A stretch of 64,000 nucleotides of DNA from Gammaproteobacteria bacterium (ex Lamellibrachia satsuma) (GTDB lineage Bacteria; Pseudomonadota; Gammaproteobacteria; Chromatiales; Chromatiaceae), in assembly GCA_019623805.1 (NCBI GenBank), contig CP053680.1, positions 1,054,001 to 1,118,000 of the forward strand, given 5' to 3'. The notes beneath the pieces are model-generated. The model saw only the letters and a list, made by a program, of their open reading frames with translations. It searched no databases and had not been told where the DNA came from. The translations under genes were made by a program, and so were the position numbers. This document shows positions 9,554-18,500 of the stretch, piece by piece. Numbering within the stretch: the first letter of the stretch is position 1; the number at the start of each line of letters is the position of its first letter.

Positions 9554-12500
9554 TCACTGCACCTCCACACCGACAGATGGGGCCACCGTTGGCGGTAGTT
9601 CCCCTGTTGTAAAATCGCCGACCTGTACTTCAAGTTCGCGACTCTCATCACCAAAGTCGAGCCTGATGGTCGTCTCGCCGGTAATTCCGCTGATCAGGGT
9701 AAACGCTGCTGAAACCTCGCCGATAGGGATGCTGATCTGCGACTCCAGCACATCCGCGACATTGAAGTCACCGCTGGCGAAGGTCACAGTAACCTCGGAA
9801 ACCGCCGGCTGATCGAGCAACCTCACCGTCGCCAGGGCCTGATCCGCTACCGACAGTTTCACTTGACCTACTGAAGGCAGCGACAGCAACCGTATTCCGA
9901 CCGGTCGTGCAACCGTTGGCGGCGCCGTCTCCACTGAAGGCAACCCGACGAACACCGTAAGCTCACGCACCAGGCCATCGGCTGTCAGAGTCAGAACGGC
10001 CGTTCCCTCAACGCCGGTCACCAGCGACAGGACAGCAGACTGACCTCCGGATGGGATGACCACCGGTCCGGCGACGTCGGCAACAGCAGGATTATCGCTG
10101 GTCACCGTCACATTCATATCCGCCGCCGCCGGAGTATCCAGCAGCAACAGAGTGATAGCTCGAGCATCGCCGGCAGGCAGCATGACCTGGCCGACGGAGG
10201 GTGCCTCGGGTATCACCACACCTACAGGTGCGGCTACCAACGGAGGTTCGGTGCCAGAAAGAGGTAGTCCGACGGTCACTGTCAGCACTCTCACCTCTTC
10301 CCCGGCCCTCAGGATCAGCTCTGCCGTCCCCTCTGCACCCGTATCGATGGTAAGCACGACAGTTACCTCGTTTTGCGGCACCATCGGGCTACCGAGAATA
10401 TCGGCGACAGCCGAATTGTTGCTGCTGACGATCAGGGAGGTATCGGCTGTCGCTGGTGAACCAAGTACTGTCAGAACCAGAGTCCGCTGGCTGTTTGCCG
10501 GCAGGATCACACGACCCAGGTATGGCGGACTCTGTACCATCGTCCCCACTGCCGGTGCCAGTGGCCGCAGCTCCTGGCCACTCAGCGGTGTGCTGACCGA
10601 AATCACGACAGCCTCAGTACCGAGAATTGAATTCACCAGTACACTGGTACTACCCTCGGCCAAACCATTCACCGGTACGTCGATGGCCGGCGAACCTGCC
10701 GTCAGGATAACAGGCGTGCTCGGCACTTCGGCCACACCCGGATCCACGGCAATAAGGTCGATGGTCAGATCCTCACCCAGGGTGGTCGAGATCGACAGAT
10801 TCAGATCTGCCGAGCCGCCCAACGGAACACCCAGCAGTTGCGGCGTTACCCTGAGACCCACACCCACATTCACCGTCACGGCATCCTGTGCAATCTCGAC
10901 GCCACTGCTGTTGCGTGCCGACGCGATAATGTTCAACACTGGCACATCCGCTGCGGCCGGAGTGGTAAAGGCTGCAACGAAGGGTGGACCCGCCACCGGT
11001 GCCAGCTCAACGCCGTTCACCGTGAACAGTACACTGGCTACGCCGAGTCCCGCACTGGCGCGAGCGTCCAGATCGATTTCAGTGAGTTCCGGCACTGTCT
11101 CTCCCTCTGCTGGAAAGGCGATGGAAAAAGCGCCGGTAGTGAAACTGAAGTTCAGGGTACCGGCCAGGGGATTACCTGCCAGATCGGTGATGCCGTCGGT
11201 CAGGCTGGTAACCACCAAGGTATCCAGCGGTAGTGGCATGTTCGGCAGGAAGCTGGCCTGGGTATCGCCACCTTGCAGCTCGAGCGTACCTGCCAACGGA
11301 TTGCCGCCGGCACTGACCTGGAAGGTTGATCCATTGAGCGAAGCGGGCGCTATGGGCTCACTGAAGGTCACCCGAACCAAGCTGGCGATGGAGACTCCCG
11401 TTGCCCCGTCCAGCGGAGAGATGGCGGCCACTTCGGGCGGCGTCATATCCGGCGAGGCGGTGGAGAAGCCAGAGGTGAAGGACGCCGTCAATGTGTTGCC
11501 CGCAGAATCGGTTACCGCCGTATCAACGGTCAGCATATAGTCTGCAGCCGGCTCCAGAACACCGTCGCTGGGCACCAGCGTCACCAGAGTATTGTCGGCA
11601 CTGAAGGTGAAGTCCACCGGTTCCATACCGCCGTTGACAAGGGTCAGGCTCGCAGCCGTCACCGAGGCGGGATCGATGGCTTCGCTGAAGCGCACTACGA
11701 CCGTAGCTGCCAGATCGACTTCGGATGCACCATCGGCCGGAGTCACCTCGATGACCTCGGGGCCGACCACATCGAGAATATTCACGCTCACCGGTGTGGC
11801 GTTGGCCAGGTTGCCACCCAAGTCGCGTGCCGTCGCGTTCAGGGTCACACTGCCGCCGGCGGGTGGCGGGGTAGCGATATTGATGTTGAAGACCTCGCTG
11901 ACATCAACCCCGACAGGCACAATGACACGGGTTTCCGAAACCGTTGCCGAACCGCTGGCACTCAGGGAGATCTCCGTGATGCCGGCATTATCCGAGGCAT
12001 CGATGGTCACTGCCAACGGAATACCAGGGTCATGATCGCTGCCCGCCGTGGGACTGCCGATTGTGACAATGGGTGCAATGGCGTCAGCCACGGTCATCGT
12101 GACCGTCTGCACCACACTGGTATTGCCGGCGGCATCGATTGCGGTCACGCTCAAGCTCAGATCACCGGGTTGGGTCGCCGCCGGAATCGGGATATTGAAA
12201 CTGACCTCCACCGGCGTGGCAGGATTGGCGAGCTCCTCGCTCCCGCTAAGATCACTGCGTACGCCGCTGGAAACATAGCGAACCTCCTGCACTCCGACAT
12301 CGTCTTCAGCCTGTACCGTCAGGGTAAGCGTTGCCCCCGTATCAACCGTCGTACCCGGTTGTGGTGCCAGGATGGATGCCACAGGCGGCTCCACGTCACC
12401 GACATCGAGGGTCAGGGTACTATCGCCGCTGCGGTTCCCCACACCATCGATGGCCACCCCAACCACTTGGATCGTACTGTCATTGGCAGCCGCCGCCGGG

Positions 12501-15500
12501 ACAGTGAAAGAGAAGTCCACAGTCACGCCAGCCCCGGCAGGACTCGCCGGCACCAGGCTGGGACCGAGATCGAGCCCATCGCCCGTGGCGCGGAACTCCA
12601 ACCCAGCTACATCGACATTGTCGCTGGCCGTGGCCCGAACCGTTACTGCCTGACCCTGCAATACACGGTTGGCCCCGCTGATCGTTGCCAGTGAATCCAC
12701 GGCGGGTGGGAGAGTATCGGCAATCTGCAGGATACGCACAGGCGATACTGTCGAGTTACCCGCAGCATCGGTGGCATTCGCTGCAATCTGGATCGTACCC
12801 GGCGCCTCGAAGGCACCTGGAATGTTCAGGGTGAAGACCTCGGTAGCCACCGACTGTGGTGGGCTCAGGGTCCTCGCCGTGCACTCGGCAAGCGCCGGCG
12901 TGCAGTTCAGGGCCAGGGTGGTGACGGCCAGATCATCGCTGGCCGATACCTGTACATTCACGCTCGCACCTGGAACCACCTGTGCATGATTCACCGGACT
13001 GTCGATAGCCACTTGCGGCGCAACCCTGTCTTCCACCGGCAGGATCAATCTTGCGGATGGGCTGATCTGGGCCAGGGAATCGGTCGCAACTGCCTGCACG
13101 GTCAGGGTCTGTCCGGACGGGGCGTTGGCGGGCACCGTGATATCAAAGTCCGTTGTAAACTGGGTCAGGCCGGGAGACGGCGCGGCCGTCTGCGAGTCAT
13201 TGAGCACACCGATGGCGGAAAATGAAACCGGACCGACCTCGAGGTCATCGCTTGCCGTGGCCTGGAAACTGCAGGTCTCACCGGCCCCGACGCTGTTCCC
13301 GCATGTGAGGCTGGTCAACACTACTGACGGTGGCTGGTTGGGCAGCACATCGATGTCCAGCAGTGCAGGCACCGAACGGTTGCCGCTGTCATCCACGGCA
13401 GTGGCTGTAATCTCGACGCGCGGGACGCCGACCGGCAGGGCCACATCCACAAGGAACGGCGCCGCATCGACCACCGCCGGGGCCTGCCCGTCGATAACAT
13501 ATTCCATGCGCGCCAGATCCGTACCCGTCACGTCGGGCATCACGCTGACACTGGTGCCTTCAATAAGTGTGGGCGTTCCCTGCAGGGCGAGGAAATTCAA
13601 CACTGGCGCCAACGTATCGACCGTGCTGAACTGGGCGCTAAACGGGAGATTCTCCAACGCATTCCCGGCCAGATCCCAAACATTGTCTGCAACGACCGTA
13701 TAGGTCCCGTTGGGCTGGAGGAAATCATCTGGCGTGAAGATCGCCACGCTATCGCCGAGGGTCATGGCCACCTGACCGGCAACCGGCTGGCCGCCGTCAT
13801 CCAGCAGTGACAGGTCGATGGACGCCTGGATCGACTCGGAGAAGGTCAGACGCACTACCTCTTGCGGAATCACCCCGGTCTCACCCGTCTGCGGACTGAT
13901 GGAGGAGACTGTCGGCGGGATAATGTCCGCAGTGCGGAATATGCTGATATAGGGGTCGAGCAGCTGCAGTCCGACCAGATCCCGCGGACCGGCCGGTGCG
14001 CCATCGACCGTAAGGCTATAGGTCCGGTCACTCTCCAGTGGATCAGTTGGGGTAAATACGGCCCTCGTATCCCCATCGAAGAGAGTGATCGTACCCGTCA
14101 CCTGAGTACCGCCATCCATCAGCCGGACACTCCCGAGTGAACCCTCCTGCATGGGTTCGCTGAAAAGGATCTCGACAGAAGCGTCCACTGCCACGCCGCT
14201 CTCACCTTCTTGAGGCGTAACCGTCAATACCCGAGGCGCGCTGTTGTCGAGGGTGAGGTCAGCGAAATCCAGATCGGGATCGGCGACAGTCAAAGTACCG
14301 GCAGCCTGACGAACACCTGCGCTCTCCGGCTCGAAGGCATCCAGCGTGACTGGCCCCAGAGGAATGCCAAGGAACTCGAACTCACCGGTCAGGTCCGTGG
14401 TGATCTGCAGAACGCCGGATTGCAGTGAACTCTGGGGCTGAAAGTGTAGCGTCACATAGGTACTGGCGGCAGCCGTGAAACCATCCGGCAGCAGCATGCG
14501 CCCGCGCACTGAACCCGTATCACCCAGCTCAACGGTAATGGGTACACTCTGGTCTGGAATCTCGATAACACCGGTACTCACGCCACTCACCGGCCCCGAT
14601 TCGGCAGAGACAAAGAATTCACCCACCGGCACTCCGGGGAAGCTCACCTGACCGCTGGCATCGGTGAACGCCGTAAAGGCCCCGCCAAAGGGGAGTCGAC
14701 CCGCTTCACCAGGCAGCCTGGCGCTGGCTATCAAATTCACCCTGGCACTCGGTTCCAGAACAGCGTTCGCATCCACTACAACCACTGTCACCTCACCGAT
14801 CCCGCGCAAAGTCAGGGTCACCGCTGCTGTCTCGCCGACCTGCCCGATGGAGGTCTCGCCGGCCCCACCATTGTGTTCATTGGCCAGTGAATGCGCCTGG
14901 AGGTTGTAATTGCCCAGTTTCAGAAAGTCAAAGGTAAATTCACCATTAGTATCGACCACGGCCGTACGCGAACCACCCGTTCCATTCAGGGTGACCTCCA
15001 CGTTGTCCACCGGGTTGCCGTCGGTGCCCAGCACCTGTACCTGTACCGCACCAAAACCCTCCAGAATGATATTCTGGACATCCAGGTCGCCTTCGAAATC
15101 GATCGTACCGCCGGCATCGCCGCTGAACCCGGTGGACACATCTGTAGCCGACAGGAAGAAACTGCCAACGGTAACGCCGTCAAAATGGAAGCTGCCATCC
15201 ACCCTGGTGGTGGACTGGAGCCGCACCGCTGTCACACCCGAACCGGTGAGAGAGACGCGCGCCCCGGCGACCGGGGTCACGCCGTCAGCCTGGGTCACAA
15301 AACCCTCCACGCTGCCGCGGCCAAACTGGATGATGGAGATGTCCACCAGGTCACCCTGCACGAACAGTTCCCCGCTGGCCCTGCCGAGCCTGCCGGTAAG
15401 GGGATCGCTGGCTTCGACAGTGAACGGCCCGACTGGAACCGCATCGATCAGAAAGCGCCCGTCCGCATCCGTGTTGGCGTAGGCCAGGACGCCTCGAGCA

Positions 15501-18500
15501 TTCAGCGTAACGTTCGCGTTGGCTACAGGCGTGACACCATCGGCGGCAAGATAGGTGCCCGTGATCGTCCCTGCTCCCTGCAGAGTGAGCACCAGGTTAA
15601 CTTCGCTGTCGCGAAGAATATCCCCGCTGGCCCGCCCTTTGAGGCCGGTCCCCTGCTCCTCTGCCATGACGCCAAACTTCCCCTCGGTGACGTTGAAAAA
15701 TTGCACCTCGCCTGCCGCATTGGTGACACCATCCAACTCGTCACCCGGGTAACCTGAACCATTGAGTGAAACATTGACATCGGGCACCAGCGACCCATCC
15801 GGACGCTTGACGATCACCCGGGCGTCTCCCAAGCCGAGCAGGCGGATCTCTATATCGGTATTTTCGCCGGCCAGCACCACCGCCCTGGCTTGGCCTGTGA
15901 GACCGCTGATGGGATCGAGCGCGGTGAGGGTGTAAACGGATTTGGGAATCGGGAAGCTGCTGACAAATCGCCCGTCGGGATCAGTACGAACAGTGATTCC
16001 ATCACCATAATCAATGGTCACATCCACGTTGGCCGGTGCCGGTGTCACGCCATCGGGCAGAAACACGGTGCCACTGAGGGTGCCGCTGGTCTCCGCCAAC
16101 AGCGGAAACTGCAGGACGATATTGTCCCAATTCGGGGTGTTGACGTTGAGTTCACCTGCAAAGGTCGGGCGGCCTGGCTCCAAGGTGCTGGCGGCCTCCA
16201 GTTGGAAAGTTCCGGAGCGAATGCCGGTGTTCTGGAAAGTATCCAGATCGAACAGTGCGATACCGCCGTAGGCAAACTCGCCCGTATCCAGGTCGGTATC
16301 CATTCGACCGTGTTCCTTGAACTGGGCCGCCCCATTCTCCGCCACCCCGAGGGCGGATATGCGGGTGCTGGCAGCCGCAGGCAGACCATTGCCCGCCAGC
16401 GTTACACCGGAAACACTGCCAAGCGGCAGGTAATCGATGTCGGCAAAGACAGTGGTGCTGTTCTGGAACAGGTCGACCTTGGTCCAACCGAAGCCTTGGG
16501 AGAGATCGGCCTCCGGCGGCCCGCTGAGGAGAGTTTCGCTAACGTTGAAAGCGGTTTCCAGGGCATTCTGGTAGGCGGCCAGCGCCGCATTGTCATCACT
16601 GAAATTCGGTGCCTGAGCCTGGCAGTTCAGATCCGCTGGTGGATCGGGTGGTATGGCGGTAAAGGCCGAACAGGCCGGGATGCCACGTTTTTTCATGAAT
16701 TCAATGAGCCCCTGTTGGCCGGGGCCCGGCGCCTGCAGGAGATACCCACCCAACGGCCGGTCGGGAAGGCGGAACTGGCCCGCGTTATTGGCGAAGACGA
16801 ACTCGAAACCGCCAGAGCGGACGATGCGCACAGTGGCGCGTGGCACCGGGTTGCCGCTGGCATCGCGCACCGTGCCCTGAATCGTGGCGCGTGCCTCCAG
16901 GGTAATGGCAATATTCACCGTCTGATTGGAGAGGACTGTTACGCTCTGACTACCGCGCCGCTTGGTCAGCGGATTACCAGCCTCGATGGTACGTTTGCCA
17001 GGCGGCACACCTTCGATACGGAAGAAACCATTGGCATCGGTCACCCCAAGGGAGATCCCCCCCGCAACCAACGCACCCTCTACCGGGACGCCCAGGGCAT
17101 TGTAAACCACTCCTTCGACCGCACCGTTCTCCTCCAGGACCACCACCGCCGAGCTGGTGATCCCGGCGACAACCTGCACATCACCAGCCACGCCAAGCTG
17201 AGCGCCGGTAGGATCGAGGGCAACCACATCATATTTGCCGGGCACCAGGTTCCCGAAGTCGAAGGAACCCGCTTCGTCGCTCTCGGCCTGGTCCACCGCG
17301 CTGACGGTATTGGTTATGCGGTCGTAACTGCCCACATAGACAGAGAACCCCTCACCCGGTGTGCTCCCATCAGCGAGAAATACCCGTCCGGTCAGGTTGC
17401 CGAGTTCGCTGGTCTGCAGAATCAACTGGATATCGGTAACCGCCTCCTCCCCTGCCGACTCGACGACACCGGAAGCCAGACCGAAGGCCCCCTCCCCATC
17501 GAAGGAGCGAACACTATAGGTACCTACCGGCACATCCGGGATGATGTACTCACCCAGGGCATCAGTATTGGCACCCAACCCACTACGGGGCATCTGTGGC
17601 GATGCAAGCAGCACCGGGGCACCGGCAACAGGCAGACCGGCGGCATCCGTCACCTGCCCACGCACCGAGCCTTTGCCGCGGAAGGTCGGAAACAGCAGCA
17701 TCTCTTCACCCGGTGCCCGCACTTTCGCCGTCAGCGAAGTAAAATCCAGGGTCTCCGGGTGCTGGGCCTTGAGCTTGAAATAGCGGCCGATGCGGCGCAC
17801 GAAATCGAAATCGAAGTTGCCCTCACTGTCGGTGTGAATGCGGGAGACATCGAAGGTGAAAAAGGGACTGATCACGACGGTGAGATCGAACAGGGCATCT
17901 GGCACCGGCTCCCCGGCAGCGGTGCGTAATTGACCGAAAACATGGGCGCCATCGGCAAGCACCGTCTCGATAGTACGTGTATCCGCCGCCAGCAGGTTGC
18001 CGCGCTCGTCGGCAATAGCGGAAATCGTAATACCACGATCGATCAGGGTGCCGATCGGCCGCTCCAGATAGAGATAGGCCAGGCGCCCGCTGGGTTGCAG
18101 CACAGCCCCCAAGGCACTGTTGGACTCGATAGCATAGTTGGCGGTTTCAGTCGCTGTCGCTTCTGTGACCGGCTTGTCGAAAAGCACACCGACCAGCAGA
18201 CCGTAGGTGGCAGGATCGAAGATATTCCCCGGGTGGCCCAGATTGTAGGATTCGAGCTGGCGCACTGTCAGAACCTGTGGAGATGCTTCGGTTATCAGGA
18301 CGTTTGCCGCAGGTAGCGTGGCATCGGTAACCCCGTCGCCATTACTGTCCACGACGAGATCGAAACTGTTGGCCTGACCGAGCCGGATCGTGATCCGGGC
18401 CGTCCCACCGGGTCCGATGCCCACGCCGCTATAGCTCAATAGCGTCACCTCGCCCACACCTGTCGGCACGCTTACGCCGAGATCGAACTGGCCCGATCCG

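Noticed and set aside
15890..17929. 679-codon open frame on the plus strand
   Set aside because: It is antisense to the carboxypeptidase-regulatory-like repeats; same reasoning.
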